From Sphingosinicella terrae (GTDB lineage Bacteria; Pseudomonadota; Alphaproteobacteria; Sphingomonadales; Sphingomonadaceae): a stretch of DNA of 64,000 nt. The stretch covers positions 1 through 64,000 of the forward strand of contig NZ_QDFY01000016.1 in the NCBI RefSeq assembly GCF_003347635.1. The letters are read 5' to 3'. The notes below the pieces were generated by a model, which saw only the letters and a program-made list of their open reading frames with translations, was not told the origin of the DNA and made no database searches. Of the stretch, positions 44,061-53,984 are shown piece after piece. Within the stretch, counting starts at the first letter, position 1. Each line of letters begins with the position of its first letter. A program made the translations under genes and the position numbers.

Positions 44061-44822
44061 TCAGGCGCCGCATTGGGGAATCGTCTCGGGCTCGGGCTTG
44101 GGCCCGATCGGCTTGAACGAGGCGAAATAGGATTCGGAATCGGGCAGCCGCTCGAAACGCTCGAGCTCGTAGCCGACGGCGTTGAACTCGCAAACCAGCA
44201 GGCGCGGCGGCGTGCCATGGCGGTCGGTCGGGCGGTCGGCATCGACGACGACGATCGATCCGCCGGGCTTGAGGTCGTCGTGGAGGTGCCAGAGGAACTC
44301 GCTCGGCCGCGCGATCTCGTGATACATGTGGATGAGCAGCACCCGGTCGAACGAGGCATCGGGCAGTTGCGGATCGTTGGGCAAGCCGAGCTTCAGCGCG
44401 ACATTGTCGAGCCGCTCGTTCTGGACTCGCCGCGCCAGCTCCTGGATCGTCTCGGGGACGATGTCCTCGGCCAGCACGCGGCCGTCCTCGCCCACCATCG
44501 GCGACAGCCGGACGGTGTAATAGCCTTCGCCCGCACCGATGTCGGCGACCGACATTCCGGGGCGGATGTCGGCAAGACGGACCACCGTCTCGAACTCGCC
44601 GACGCTGTCGCGCGCATCCTCGTTGAGATAGCGCGAGGAGACGATCGGCGCGACCGGCCGGCGCGGATCCGGAAAGGTCGTCTGCGCCTCCGGCTGCTCC
44701 CGGCAGGCGCCGAGCAGGAGCACCGGCACCAGGCAGGGGAGGAGGAAGCGGCGCAGGGGCGCGTAAGCCTTCCGGCGGGAAAGCGTCCTCACCGGCGAAG
44801 GTGCTTCGGGCTCAGTCGACAT
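44061..44822 (-). CDS. Putative lipoprotein class I SAM-dependent methyltransferase
   Basis: A 253-residue protein with an unusual make-up: a basic N-terminus, a hydrophobic stretch and lipobox LLLGAC (about residues 35-40), then a Rossmann methyltransferase fold with motif [64 protein letters not shown]. If the signal is real the enzyme would be tethered outside the cytosol, where S-adenosylmethionine is not normally available. An alternative is a later start without the lipobox. ATG 44822 overlaps the prfB stop by 11 bases, so the two are co-translated. Substrate unknown. Confidence 0.8.
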   Translation of the reverse strand: MSTEPEAPSPVRTLSRRKAYAPLRRFLLPCLVPVLLLGACREQPEAQTTFPDPRRPVAPIVSSRYLNEDARDSVGEFETVVRLADIRPGMSVADIGAGEGYYTVRLSPMVGEDGRVLAEDIVPETIQELARRVQNERLDNVALKLGLPNDPQLPDASFDRVLLIHMYHEIARPSEFLWHLHDDLKPGGSIVVVDADRPTDRHGTPPRLLVCEFNAVGYELERFERLPDSESYFASFKPIGPKPEPETIPQCGA

Positions 44823-45939
44823 CTTCCACGTCGACCTTCTCGCCGGTCACGCGCTGCGACAAGGCGGCGGCCATGAAGCGGTCGAGATCGCCGTCGAGCA
44901 CGTCCGCCGGTGCCGTCGAGGTGATTCCGGTGCGGAGGTCCTTCACCAACTGATAGGGCTGCAGCACGTAGGAGCGGATCTGGTGGCCCCAGCCGATGTC
45001 GCTCTTGGCGGCATGCTGAGCGCTCGCCTCGGCCTCGCGCCGCTGCAACTCGGCCTCGTAGAGCCGCGCCTTCAGCATCTTCATCGCCTCGGCCCGGTTC
45101 TTGTGCTGCGAGCGCTGGTTCTGGCAGGCGACGATGATCCCCGACGGCAGGTGGGTGATGCGGACGGCGCTGTCGGTCGTGTTGACATGCTGTCCGCCGG
45201 CGCCGGACGAGCGGTAGGTGTCGATCTTGAGGTCGGTCTCGTTGACCTCGATGTCGATATCGTCGTCGATCACCGGATAGACCCAGACGCTCGAGAAGCT
45301 GGTGTGGCGGCGGGCGTTGGAATCGTAGGGGCTGATCCGCACCAGCCGATGGACGCCGCTCTCGGTCTTGGCATAGCCATAGGCATTCTCGCCCTTGACC
45401 AGCAGCGTGGCGGACTTGATGCCGGCCTGCTCGCCGGCATGATAGTCGACCAGCTCGACCTTCATGCCGTGCCGCTCCGCCCAGCGCGTGTACATGCGCT
45501 GGAGCATCTCGGCCCAATCCTGGCTCTCGGTGCCCCCGGCGCCGGCATTGACCTCGATATAGGTGTCGTTGGCGTCGGCCTCGCCGGCGAGCAGGGCCGC
45601 GACCTTGTCGCGCTCGGCGCGCTCGGCGAGCGCCGCCAGCGCCGCCACGGCGTCGTCGACCAGGGACTCGTCGCCCTCGGCCTCGGCCATCTCCATGAGC
45701 TCGACCGTGTCGCCTAGCTCCTTCTCGATCGCGCGGGTGTTGCCGATGGCCTCGTCCAGCCGGCGGCGCTCGCGCATCACTTCCTGCGCGGCCTTGGGAT
45801 CGTCCCACAGGGTCGGATCCTCGACCCGGGCGTTGAGCTCGTCGAGACGGCGCAGCGCGCGGTCCCAGTCGAGGAACCGGCGCAGCAGGTCGAGGGCCGA
45901 CCTGATCTGGTCGATCGAGGATTGCGCTTCGGCGCGCAT
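44812..45939 (-). CDS. prfB: Peptide chain release factor 2
   Basis: RF2 ends translation at UGA and UAA. The 375-residue protein has the helical N-domain, the codon-reading loop [15 protein letters not shown] (SPY in place of E. coli SPF), and the catalytic [19 protein letters not shown] with GGQ. ATG 45939 starts the conserved region. Unlike E. coli, there is no in-frame UGA in the RFLDWD region, so the autoregulatory +1 frameshift is absent. An open extension to 46137 runs through repeats and is not protein-like. Confidence 0.95.
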   Translation of the reverse strand: MRAEAQSSIDQIRSALDLLRRFLDWDRALRRLDELNARVEDPTLWDDPKAAQEVMRERRRLDEAIGNTRAIEKELGDTVELMEMAEAEGDESLVDDAVAALAALAERAERDKVAALLAGEADANDTYIEVNAGAGGTESQDWAEMLQRMYTRWAERHGMKVELVDYHAGEQAGIKSATLLVKGENAYGYAKTESGVHRLVRISPYDSNARRHTSFSSVWVYPVIDDDIDIEVNETDLKIDTYRSSGAGGQHVNTTDSAVRITHLPSGIIVACQNQRSQHKNRAEAMKMLKARLYEAELQRREAEASAQHAAKSDIGWGHQIRSYVLQPYQLVKDLRTGITSTAPADVLDGDLDRFMAAALSQRVTGEKVDVEDVD

Positions 45940-45963
45940 AAAATGGGTCTCCAAGAGCCTGCA

Positions 45964-46024
45964 CCCCGGCGACGGCCGGGGCCCAGGGATTGTCTGTCGA
46001 GCTGGATCCCGGCTTTCGCCGGGA
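45964..46024. repeat. Pair of GC-rich hairpin repeats upstream of prfB
   Basis: Two hairpins stand in the gap between mrcA and prfB: CCCCGGC/GCCGGGG with a GACG loop (45964-45981) and TCCCGGC/GCCGGGA with a TTTC loop (46007-46024). The second, with its CTGGATCCCGGCTTTCGCC core, looks like a common dispersed intergenic repeat of alphaproteobacteria. It could act as a transcription end for mrcA-side RNA or just be a mobile-type repeat. Confidence 0.65.
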
Positions 46025-46045
46025 CACGCCGTGCCTGCGGCAAAG

Positions 46046-48583
46046 CTAGTAAATCCCGCCCTCTCTTTGCAAGAATTCGCTGTCGCGCGCCTGCTCCGTC
46101 CGGCGCGCGGCCGGCCGCGCCCGGGCCTGGGCGGCATAGTCGATCTCGTCGCGGGTGACCGTCCGCCGCGGCTCGCTCTCGGGCTTGAACGCCTCCCAGA
46201 TCACCGCGGCGCGCGGGTCGGTGCCCGGCCATTCGCCATAGACGCGCCGGCCGGAGCGGCGGTCGATGCGGACCATCCGGATCCCCTGCGGCGCGCGGAA
46301 CGGAATGACCGGCATGCCTTCGAAGGCGATTCGGGCGAACTGGCGGAAGATCGGCGCGGCGAGCGTGCCCCCTTGCGCATAGCCGCCCATCGGACGCGGC
46401 TGGTCGAAGCCCATATAGACGCCGGCGACGATCTGCTGGGATCCGCCGACGAACCAGACGTCGGTCGGGCCGCTGGTCGTTCCGGTCTTGCCGAACAGCG
46501 GCCGCTCGAGCTCCCTCAGGCTCGTCGCCGTGCCGCGCTGGACGACGCCCTCGAGCATGTGGACGACCTGATAGGCGGTGAGCGGATCGACGACCTGCCG
46601 GGTGCGCAGCGGCGGGCGAGGCATCGGCCGTCCGTTCCAGTCCGGCGCGTTGCAGCCGTCGCAGGGGCGGGTGTCCGCGCGCCAGATCACCCGGCCCCGC
46701 CGGTCCTGCACATAATCGATCAGCGTCGGAGTCAGCGCCCGGCCCTGATTGGCGAAGGTGGCGAAGGCGTTGGTCATCGCCATCACGGTGGTCTCGCCGG
46801 CGCCGAGCGAGACCGGCAGATAGGGGATTCGGGAATAGTCGCCGACGCCGAGCGCCCGCGCCTGGCGCACGACCTGGTCCATGCCGATCTGGTTGGCGGT
46901 GCGGACGGTCATCAGGTTGCGCGACTGCTCGAGACCCCAGCGCATCGTCTGCGGCCCGGCATAGCCGCCCGAGAAGTTGCGGAAGCACTTCGCGGTCGGC
47001 GTGCCCTGGTTGGTGCAGAAGGGCGCATCCGGGATCAGGGTTGCCGGGGTCATGCCGTTGTCGAGCGCGGCGGCGTAGACGATCGGCTTGAAGGTCGATC
47101 CCGGCTGGCGCTGCGCCTGGGTCGCGCGGTTGAAGTCGGACAGGCGAAGGTCGAAGCCGCCCTGCATCGCCCGTATCCGGCCGGAGGCCACTTCCTCGAC
47201 GACGATGCCGCCGGACACTTCCGGGATCGACCGCAGCGCCCAGTCGCTGCCCTCCCGCTCGACGGCGATGATCGCGCCCGGCCGCAGCGCGCTGAACGCG
47301 GGCTCGCCGGTGCCGCGCCGCGGCATCGAGGCGAGCGAGGCCGGAAGGGTGCCGGTGCTGCCGTCGGCGAAGCCGATCGTCGCCTGGCTCCCTTCCTTGG
47401 AGATGACCACGGCTTCGCGCCAATCGTCGTAGCCGGCGCCGAACTGGGCGATCGCCAGCTGCGAGCGCCAGTCGCGCGACATGTCGATCGAAATACCGGG
47501 ATCGCGCCAGCCGCGGCCGCGCTCGTACCGGGTGAGGCCGTCGCGCAGCGCCGTCTCCGCCGCCTGCTGCATGACGGGGTCGTAGGAGGTGCGCACCCAC
47601 AGTCCGCCGGCATAGATGCTGTTGGGGCCGTCGTCGGCGGTGTCTCCGTAGCGCTCGATCAGGTTGCGGCGCACCTCTTCCATGAAATAGCCGCCGACAT
47701 TGCTGACGGTGTCTGCGCTGCCGCCGCGGACGGTGACGAGCGGCTGGCGGACCGCCTCCTCATATTGGGGCCGCTCGACGAAATTGTTGCGGAGCATCTC
47801 GCCCAGGACCCAGTTGCGCCGCTCGAGCGCGCGATCGTGCCGACGGACCGGATCGTAGTTGGACGGAGCCTTGGGAAGCACGGCGAGATAGGCGGCTTCC
47901 GCCAAAGTAAGGTCGCGGACATCCTTGCCGAAATAGGCGCGGGCCGCCGCCTGCACGCCATAGGCGTTCCGGCCGAGGAAGATCTGGTTGAGATAGAGCT
48001 CGAGGATCTGCTCCTTCGACAGAACCGATTCGATCCGCCGGGCGAGGAAGGCCTCGCGGATCTTGCGCGTGACCGAATATTCGTCGCCGGTGAAGAAGAT
48101 CTTCGCGACCTGCTGGGTGATCGTCGATCCGCCGCGGGCGCGCTCGCCGCTGCCCGACTTGGCGACATAGTCGATCACCGCGCCGGCGACGCCGGGATAG
48201 TCGATACCCTCATGTTCGAAGAACGTCCGGTCCTCGGCGGCCAGGAAGGCGTTGATCAGCAGCGTCGGAAATTCCTCATAGGCGAGCTGGACGCGCCGCT
48301 CGCGCGCGAAGCTCTGCACCGGCGCGCCTTCGATGTCGCGGACGTAGGTCGGCAGCACCGGCTCGTAGGTGAGCAGCGATTCGGCCGAGGGCAGGTCGCG
48401 CGCGAAGATCAGCCAGAGGATGAGATAAGCGAGGATCGGCAGCGCCAGCAGCACCGCCAGCACCTTTACCCAGCGCCGCCGCCAGGCGCGTCGCGCGAAG
48501 TCGCGGAACGACGAGAGCGCGCCGCCGAAGCCGCCGGCGTCGCGCCTCAGGGTGATACGCTCCGAACCTTGTTCCGCAGTCAT
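46046..48583 (-). CDS. mrcA: Penicillin-binding protein 1A (bifunctional peptidoglycan synthase)
   Basis: A class A PBP of 845 residues that polymerises and cross-links peptidoglycan in the periplasm. Cytosolic basic tail and one membrane helix (about residues 35-57, [21 protein letters not shown]), glycosyltransferase GT51 domain ([65 protein letters not shown]), OB-like insert, then transpeptidase with [14 protein letters not shown] (Ser-x-x-Lys), SRN and [20 protein letters not shown] 48583 is chosen; the longer frame is arginine-rich and not conserved. amiC lies 79 bases upstream on the same strand. Confidence 0.95.
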   Translation of the reverse strand: MTAEQGSERITLRRDAGGFGGALSSFRDFARRAWRRRWVKVLAVLLALPILAYLILWLIFARDLPSAESLLTYEPVLPTYVRDIEGAPVQSFARERRVQLAYEEFPTLLINAFLAAEDRTFFEHEGIDYPGVAGAVIDYVAKSGSGERARGGSTITQQVAKIFFTGDEYSVTRKIREAFLARRIESVLSKEQILELYLNQIFLGRNAYGVQAAARAYFGKDVRDLTLAEAAYLAVLPKAPSNYDPVRRHDRALERRNWVLGEMLRNNFVERPQYEEAVRQPLVTVRGGSADTVSNVGGYFMEEVRRNLIERYGDTADDGPNSIYAGGLWVRTSYDPVMQQAAETALRDGLTRYERGRGWRDPGISIDMSRDWRSQLAIAQFGAGYDDWREAVVISKEGSQATIGFADGSTGTLPASLASMPRRGTGEPAFSALRPGAIIAVEREGSDWALRSIPEVSGGIVVEEVASGRIRAMQGGFDLRLSDFNRATQAQRQPGSTFKPIVYAAALDNGMTPATLIPDAPFCTNQGTPTAKCFRNFSGGYAGPQTMRWGLEQSRNLMTVRTANQIGMDQVVRQARALGVGDYSRIPYLPVSLGAGETTVMAMTNAFATFANQGRALTPTLIDYVQDRRGRVIWRADTRPCDGCNAPDWNGRPMPRPPLRTRQVVDPLTAYQVVHMLEGVVQRGTATSLRELERPLFGKTGTTSGPTDVWFVGGSQQIVAGVYMGFDQPRPMGGYAQGGTLAAPIFRQFARIAFEGMPVIPFRAPQGIRMVRIDRRSGRRVYGEWPGTDPRAAVIWEAFKPESEPRRTVTRDEIDYAAQARARPAARRTEQARDSEFLQREGGIY

Positions 48584-48662
48584 CTGGCGGGGCTCTAGCG
48601 GAACGGGCGCCACGCGTGAAGCGCCGTGCGGCGGATCGTGGCGCGGGGCGTGGCTGCCGGCG

Positions 48663-49535
48663 TCAGCGCCCCGGCAGGAAGCGCCGGGCGAAATGCGCCT
48701 CGATCGCACGGCGCATGCCCTCGGCGATCTGCTCCCGGCCCGTCTCGGAGCGCACATATTCGGCGTCGACGGCGTTGGTGAGATAGCCCGATTCGAACAG
48801 GATCGACGGGATGTCCGGCGCCTTGAGGACGATGAAGGCGGCGAAGCGGTGCCAGTCGGGCCGGAACGGAAAGACCGGCGATGCCTCGCGATGGAGCAGC
48901 CGTGCGAACTCCGCCGACACGTCCATGCTCTCGCGCTGGGCCAGGTCGATGAGGATGAGATTGACGTCCGGATCGGGACTGAGGCGGGCGCCGCCGATCA
49001 GGTCCGCCTCGTTCTCGCGGGCGGCGAGCGCCGCCGCCTCGCGGTCCGAAGCGACCTCGGACAGCGTGTAGATGGTGGCGCCGCGGGCCTGGTCGTTGGC
49101 CGGCGCGGCGTCGGCATGGACCGAGATGAACAGGTCGGCGCCGAGCCGGCGCGCAACCGCGTAGCGATCGGGGAGCCCGAGATAGACGTCCTCGTCGCGG
49201 GTGAGCGCCACCCGCACCCGGCCCGAACGGGCGAGCGCGTCGCGCATCGCCCGGGCCAGCGCGAGGGTGACGTCCTTCTCGCGGATATCGGCGACGGGCG
49301 ACGAAGCTCCGGGGTCGCGCCCGCCATGGCCGGGGTCGATCACGACCAGCGGCGGATCGGCGCCGCGCGCGGGCGTGACCGACGGCAGCGGCCCGTCCTC
49401 GGCGCCGCCCGCGGAAGGAGAGAGCGGGATGACGATGCCGCCGCCGGGACCGGCCTCGCCGGCCGGCCCGCCGTCCGCGATGACGGGCAGCGGCAGGCGC
49501 AGCAGCGATGCGAGGATGACGAGCAGCCAGGTCAT
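48663..49535 (-). CDS. amiC: N-acetylmuramoyl-L-alanine amidase (AmiC type)
   Basis: A zinc amidase of 290 residues that cuts stem peptides from peptidoglycan during cell separation. Signal or anchor MTWLLVILASLLRLPLPVIADG, Gly/Pro linker, then an Amidase_3 domain: LVVIDPGHGGRDPGA (zinc His), VRVALTRDEDVYLGLPDRYAVARRLGADLFISVHADAAP (zinc His), SILFESGYLTNAVDAEYV with the catalytic Glu. No AMIN domain is present. ATG 49535 has AGGAAGG upstream. Transcribed toward mrcA, so a cell-wall cutting and a building enzyme are coupled. Divergent from rne. Confidence 0.94.
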   Translation of the reverse strand: MTWLLVILASLLRLPLPVIADGGPAGEAGPGGGIVIPLSPSAGGAEDGPLPSVTPARGADPPLVVIDPGHGGRDPGASSPVADIREKDVTLALARAMRDALARSGRVRVALTRDEDVYLGLPDRYAVARRLGADLFISVHADAAPANDQARGATIYTLSEVASDREAAALAARENEADLIGGARLSPDPDVNLILIDLAQRESMDVSAEFARLLHREASPVFPFRPDWHRFAAFIVLKAPDIPSILFESGYLTNAVDAEYVRSETGREQIAEGMRRAIEAHFARRFLPGR

Positions 49536-49943
49536 GCGCCTTCCTGCCGTGGCGGCGCGCGCCGGGTCCAGCAAAATGCGCCCTTTTCCGCGGCGCGGCG
49601 GTTGCCGCCTGACACGCTCGGTGCTAGCAGCACTCTATCGCGCCGGAATCCTGTCTGCCGCGATGCGAATTCGCCGGCTACCGACCCGGCCAATTAGGTT
49701 GACGCTGCATGTGGTATCCCTCCGTCACGACGACGCGCCACCATCCTGGTGGAAGCGCGTTCGACGTGCGGCCGGCACAGCGAGCGACGCAGGCGACCGG
49801 CCTGCCGCAGGCAGCAGAGGCGACGCTTTATCTTTCAACCCGGACACATGGCGCGCGGCCGGATTTCGCCGCGCGGCCGTCCATTTTCGAACGCGCGGGT
49901 CGCCGCAGGCCAAGGCGAGCGGCCGGCGCGTGGAGTGACATTG
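49536..49943 (+). other. Long non-coding region: rne 5' leader and amiC promoter area
   Basis: About 400 bases between divergent amiC and rne. TTGCCG (49602) with TAGCAG 17 bases on (49625) is a candidate rne promoter. It would give a leader of about 310 bases. Within it are hairpins at 49735-49758 (CCACCA/TGGTGG, flanked by GCGC/GCGC) and 49800-49812 (GCCTG/CAGGC), then an AT-richer stretch CTTTATCTTTCAA near 49827. Long structured rne leaders let RNase E cut its own message in E. coli; the same is likely here but unproven. GGAG (49932-49935) precedes the ATG at 49944. Confidence 0.45.
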
Positions 49944-52529
49944 ATGACCATGCGCATGTTGATCGACGCGCGCCACCCGGAAGAGACCAGGGTGGCCGTG
50001 CTGAAGGGAAGCCGGATCGAGGAGTTTGACTTCGAATCCGCCGAGCACAAGCAGCTCAAGGGGAATATCTATCTAGCCAAGGTGACGCGGGTCGAGCCGT
50101 CTTTGCAGGCGGCCTTCGTCGACTATGGCGGCAATCGCCACGGCTTCCTGGCCTTCTCCGAAATCCATCCCGATTATTATCAGATCCCGAAGGAGGATCG
50201 CGAGGCGCTGCTGCGCGAGGAAGCGGAGCATGCGGCCGAGGAAGCGCGCCTGCGCGCGGCCGAATATGATCGCGACGAGGAGGGCGAAGGCGGCGTCGTC
50301 GAGGTCGACGACGAGCCGATGTCCGCCGAGGAGGATGAGGAGGATTCGGATACGCCGCGCGCCTCTGCGGAAGAGGCCGAGACCGGCTCCGAGGAAAGCG
50401 CTGCCGAGACGCTGCGCCGCAAGCGCCAGGCGCTGCGCCGCCGCTACAAGATCCAGGACGTCATCCGCCGCCGCCAGGTGCTGCTCGTCCAGGTCGTCAA
50501 GGAGGAGCGCGGCAACAAGGGCGCGGCGCTGACCACCTATCTCAGCCTGGCCGGCCGCTATTGCGTGCTGATGCCGAACACCAGCCATGGCGGCGGCATC
50601 AGCCGGAAGATCTCGAACGGATCGGATCGCAAGCGGCTGAAGCAGATCATGGCCGATCTCAAGCTCCCGTCGACGATGGGGCTGATCGTGCGCACTGCCG
50701 GGCTTTCGCGGACCAAGCCCGAGATCAAGCGCGACTTCGACTATCTCGCCCGCCTCTGGGACGAGATCCGGGAGAAGACGCTCGGATCGTCGGCGCCGGC
50801 GCTCATCTACCAGGATAGCGACCTCATCAAGCGCGCCATCCGCGATCTCTACAATCGCGACATCGACGAGGTCATCGTCGAGGGCGACGAGGGCTATCGC
50901 CACGCCCGCTCCTTCATGAAGCTGCTCATGCCCAGCCACGTCCGGCGGGTGAAGCAATATGTCGATCCGGTGCCTTTGTTCCAGCGCTACGGCGCCGAGG
51001 ACCAGCTCTCGGCCATGTACCAGCCGGTCGTCCAGCTGAAGTCCGGCGGCTACGTCGTCATCAACCCGACCGAGGCGCTCGTCTCGATCGACATCAATTC
51101 CGGCCGCTCGACGCGCGAGCACAATATCGAGCAGACCGCCTTCCAGACCAATCTCGAGGCGGCGCACGAGATCGCCCGTCAGCTGCGCTTGCGCGACATG
51201 GCCGGGCTCGTCGTCATCGACTTCATCGACATGGAATCGAGCGGCCACATCCGCAAGGTCGAGAAAGCGATGAAGGAGGCGCTGAAGAACGATCGCGCCC
51301 GCATCCAGGTCGGCCGCATCTCCTCCTTCGGCCTGCTCGAGATGAGCCGGCAGCGGCTGCGCACCGGCGTGCTCGAGGCGTCGACCCGGCCGTGCGTCCA
51401 TTGCGAGGGCACCGGCCTCATGCGCACCGCCTCCTCGGCGGGCCTGTCGGCGCTGCGCATGCTCGAGGACGAGGCCGCCCGCGGCCGCGGCTCCCGCATC
51501 GTCCTGCGCGCCGGCCGGGAGGCCGCCATCTACCTGCTCAACCGCAAGCGCGACGAGATCATCGACGTCGAGCACCGTTATGGCGTCGCCATCGAGGTGC
51601 TGATCGAGGAGAGCTTCGAAGGCGCCCGCATGGCCGTCGAATCGCTCGGCCCGCCGCCGGCCGAGCGGCCGCGTCCGGCGCCGGTCGCAGCCCTCGCCGA
51701 AGAGGATGAGGAAGAGGATCTCCCCGAGGAAGAAGAGATCGAGGAGGAAGAGGAAGCGGAGGAGGACGAGGCCGAGCCCCGCGCCCGCGGCCCCGAAAGC
51801 CGCGAAAGCCGCGAGGCCCGCGAGGAGCGTGAAGGGCGCCGCCGCCGCCGCCGCCGCGGCCGCCGGGGCGGCCGCCGCCGCGAGCGGGAAGGCGAGCCCG
51901 AGGGCGAAGCCGAGCGCGAGAGCGAAGGCGAGGACGTCCAGGTCGAGACCGCCGAGCCCGAGGCGCAGCCGGAGACCGAGGCCGAGGCCGAGCCGCCCGC
52001 TAGCGGCGAGGATGCCGAGCCGGCGCGCAAGGGCCGCCGCCGTCCCCGCGCGCGCAAGCGCGGCGAGCCGGCGGTCGACGCCGCCGAGGCCGTGACCGAG
52101 CCTGCCGAGACGGTGGCCGCGCCCGCCGAGGCCGAGCCGATGCCCGCCGAAGCGGCGGCGAGCGAGCCCGTTGCGGACGCGCCGGCCAAGCCGAAGCGCA
52201 GCCGCCGCCGCAAGGCCGAGCCTGAGCCCGAGGCGGCGGAACCCGCGCCGGCCGAGCCGGCCGCACCCGCTCCGGCCGAGCCCGAAGCCGCTGCCGACGA
52301 GCCGGCGCGCGCGCCGGAGGCGGCCAACGATGCCGCGCCGCCGGCGCGGCGCACGCGTCGTCCGCGCAAGACGGCAGCCGCGGCTGCCGCCGAGCCCGAA
52401 GCGCCTCCGGCCGCGCCGGAGCCCGCCGCCGAGCCTGAATCGGCGGATCAGGTGCCGGCCGAAGGCGAGTCCGAGGGCGATGCCGGTCCGCCGCGCCGCG
52501 GCTGGTGGCAGCGGACCTTTGGGGCCTGA
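49944..52529 (+). CDS. rne: Ribonuclease E
   Basis: The main mRNA-decay and rRNA/tRNA-processing endonuclease, 861 residues. Catalytic half: S1 domain (FESAEHKQLKGNIYLAKVTRVEPSLQAAFVDYGGNRHGFLAFSEIHPDYY) interrupted by a very acidic insert (about residues 88-155, many Glu/Asp), 5'-sensor, DNase I-like domain with EALVSIDINSGRSTREHNIEQTAFQTNLEAA and the metal Asp in VVIDFIDMESSGH, then zinc link TRPCVHCEGTG. From about residue 575 the tail is disordered, alternately acidic and Arg-rich, then Pro/Ala/Glu repeats, ending RRGWWQRTFGA; it should scaffold the degradosome. ATG 49944 has GGAG upstream. Confidence 0.96.
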   Translation: MTMRMLIDARHPEETRVAVLKGSRIEEFDFESAEHKQLKGNIYLAKVTRVEPSLQAAFVDYGGNRHGFLAFSEIHPDYYQIPKEDREALLREEAEHAAEEARLRAAEYDRDEEGEGGVVEVDDEPMSAEEDEEDSDTPRASAEEAETGSEESAAETLRRKRQALRRRYKIQDVIRRRQVLLVQVVKEERGNKGAALTTYLSLAGRYCVLMPNTSHGGGISRKISNGSDRKRLKQIMADLKLPSTMGLIVRTAGLSRTKPEIKRDFDYLARLWDEIREKTLGSSAPALIYQDSDLIKRAIRDLYNRDIDEVIVEGDEGYRHARSFMKLLMPSHVRRVKQYVDPVPLFQRYGAEDQLSAMYQPVVQLKSGGYVVINPTEALVSIDINSGRSTREHNIEQTAFQTNLEAAHEIARQLRLRDMAGLVVIDFIDMESSGHIRKVEKAMKEALKNDRARIQVGRISSFGLLEMSRQRLRTGVLEASTRPCVHCEGTGLMRTASSAGLSALRMLEDEAARGRGSRIVLRAGREAAIYLLNRKRDEIIDVEHRYGVAIEVLIEESFEGARMAVESLGPPPAERPRPAPVAALAEEDEEEDLPEEEEIEEEEEAEEDEAEPRARGPESRESREAREEREGRRRRRRRGRRGGRRREREGEPEGEAERESEGEDVQVETAEPEAQPETEAEAEPPASGEDAEPARKGRRRPRARKRGEPAVDAAEAVTEPAETVAAPAEAEPMPAEAAASEPVADAPAKPKRSRRRKAEPEPEAAEPAPAEPAAPAPAEPEAAADEPARAPEAANDAAPPARRTRRPRKTAAAAAAEPEAPPAAPEPAAEPESADQVPAEGESEGDAGPPRRGWWQRTFGA

Positions 52530-52595
52530 ACGGGCGGCCGCCCGGGCCCGGCCACTTCAGGTCGGGTTCAGGCGGCGGGAAGGATAGCGCCGGAC

Positions 52596-53984
52596 ATGGC
52601 TGAAGCTTTCAGGAATCCGCGCCGGCCACTCTGGCTCGTGGCGCGGCTGCTGATGCTGCTGGCGCTGTCCTTCACCGCCGCCGTCCGGCCCGCGCTCGCC
52701 CAGTCGATCCTGCGCGATGCCGAGACGGAGACTTTGCTGAACGACATGTCGCGGCCGCTGATCGAAGCGGCGGGGCTCGAGCCCGGCAACGTCCGCATCG
52801 TCCTGATCCACGACCAGGAGATCAACGCCTTCGTCGCCGGCGGCCAGATCGTCTACATCCATTCCGGCCTGTTCACCTCGGCCGACAATGCCAACGAGGT
52901 GCAGGGCGTCATCGCCCACGAGCTCGGCCACGTCACCGGCGGCCATATCATCCGGCTGCAGGAGGGGGTGCAGCAGGCGACCGGGATCATGATCCTGTCG
53001 CTGATCCTCGGCGCCGCCGCAATGGCCGCCGGCGCCGGCGAGGCGGGCATGGGCGTGCTCGCCGCCGGCCAGCAGGCGGCGATGGGCCGCTTCCTCGCCT
53101 TCAGCCGTACCCAGGAATCCTCCGCCGACGCCGCCGGCGCCAGCTACCTAAGCCGCGCCGGGATCAGCGGACGCGGCAGCCTCGCTTTCTTCGAGCGGCT
53201 GCAGAATCTCGAATTCCGCATGAACATCCCGCAGGACAATGGCTATGCGCGCACCCACCCGCTGAACCGCGAGCGCATCGCCGTCCTGTCGAACGTCTAT
53301 CAGAACGACCCGGCCTGGGAGCGGCCGACGCCGCCGTCGCTCGAGGAGCGCTTCCAGCGGGTGAAGGCGAAGCTGCTCGGCTATGTCGAGGATCCGCGCC
53401 GGGTGATGACGCTCTATCCGGAAAGCGACCGCTCGGTGCCGGCCCGCTATGCCCGGGCTTATGCCTGGCACCGGTCCGCCCATCCCGACCGCGCCCTGGC
53501 CGAGGCGGATTCGCTGCTCCAGGCGCACCCGCAAGACCCCTATTTCCTCGAATTGAAGGGCCAGATCCTGCTCGAATCGGGCCATCCCGAGGAGGCGCTG
53601 CAATCGCTCCGCGAGGCGGCGACCCGGGTCCCGGACCAGCCCCTGATCTCCGCCTTGTTCGGCCATGCCTTGATCTCGACCGAGGATCCGGAGAATTTCG
53701 AGGAGGCGAAGCGGGTGCTCCGGGTCGCCGTCCAGCGCGACAACGACAATCCCTTCGCCTGGTACCAGCTCGGCATCGTCTACGATCGCGAGGGCGACCA
53801 TGCCCGCGCCGCGCTCGCCACCGCCGAGCGCTACAACCTCACCGGCCAGCCCCAGCTCGCGCTCACCAGCGCGGAGCAGGCTCTGATGGGCCTGCCGGTC
53901 CATAGTCCCGACTGGATCCGCGCCCAGGACATCGCGATGGTTTCGCGCAGCCAGGTCCAGGAGCAGAGGCGTCGGAACCGCTGA
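52596..53984 (+). CDS. Periplasmic M48 metalloprotease with TPR tail (BepA-like)
   Basis: A 462-residue exported protease. Signal peptide about residues 1-36, M48 domain with zinc motif HELGH (residues 108-112) and third ligand in QESSADAAGASYL, the DNGYARTHPLNRERIAVL segment, then several tetratricopeptide-like helices (ARAYAWHRSAHPDRALAEADSLLQAHP, PYFLELKGQILLESGHPEEALQSLREA). This matches BepA/YfgC, which handles stalled outer-membrane proteins such as LptD. The stop overlaps the next gene by one base, so it is coupled to a DsbA-like oxidoreductase, which fits a role in disulfide-bonded outer-membrane proteins. Confidence 0.93.
   Translation: MAEAFRNPRRPLWLVARLLMLLALSFTAAVRPALAQSILRDAETETLLNDMSRPLIEAAGLEPGNVRIVLIHDQEINAFVAGGQIVYIHSGLFTSADNANEVQGVIAHELGHVTGGHIIRLQEGVQQATGIMILSLILGAAAMAAGAGEAGMGVLAAGQQAAMGRFLAFSRTQESSADAAGASYLSRAGISGRGSLAFFERLQNLEFRMNIPQDNGYARTHPLNRERIAVLSNVYQNDPAWERPTPPSLEERFQRVKAKLLGYVEDPRRVMTLYPESDRSVPARYARAYAWHRSAHPDRALAEADSLLQAHPQDPYFLELKGQILLESGHPEEALQSLREAATRVPDQPLISALFGHALISTEDPENFEEAKRVLRVAVQRDNDNPFAWYQLGIVYDREGDHARAALATAERYNLTGQPQLALTSAEQALMGLPVHSPDWIRAQDIAMVSRSQVQEQRRRNR

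Noticed and set aside
44812-46137. Programmed +1 frameshift site in prfB
   Set aside because: The region equivalent to the E. coli shift site reads continuously (RFLDWD) with no UGA, so ordinary translation suffices.
45563-48598. A 1011-codon plus-strand frame opposite prfB and mrcA
   Set aside because: Antisense to two essential genes with clear motifs; the product is Arg/Ala/Asp-rich without family features.
49749-49943. An in-frame N-terminal extension of RNase E
   Set aside because: The extension is Arg-rich and not like the family; GGAG before ATG 49944 and the conserved MRMLIDARHPEETRV start decide for 49944.
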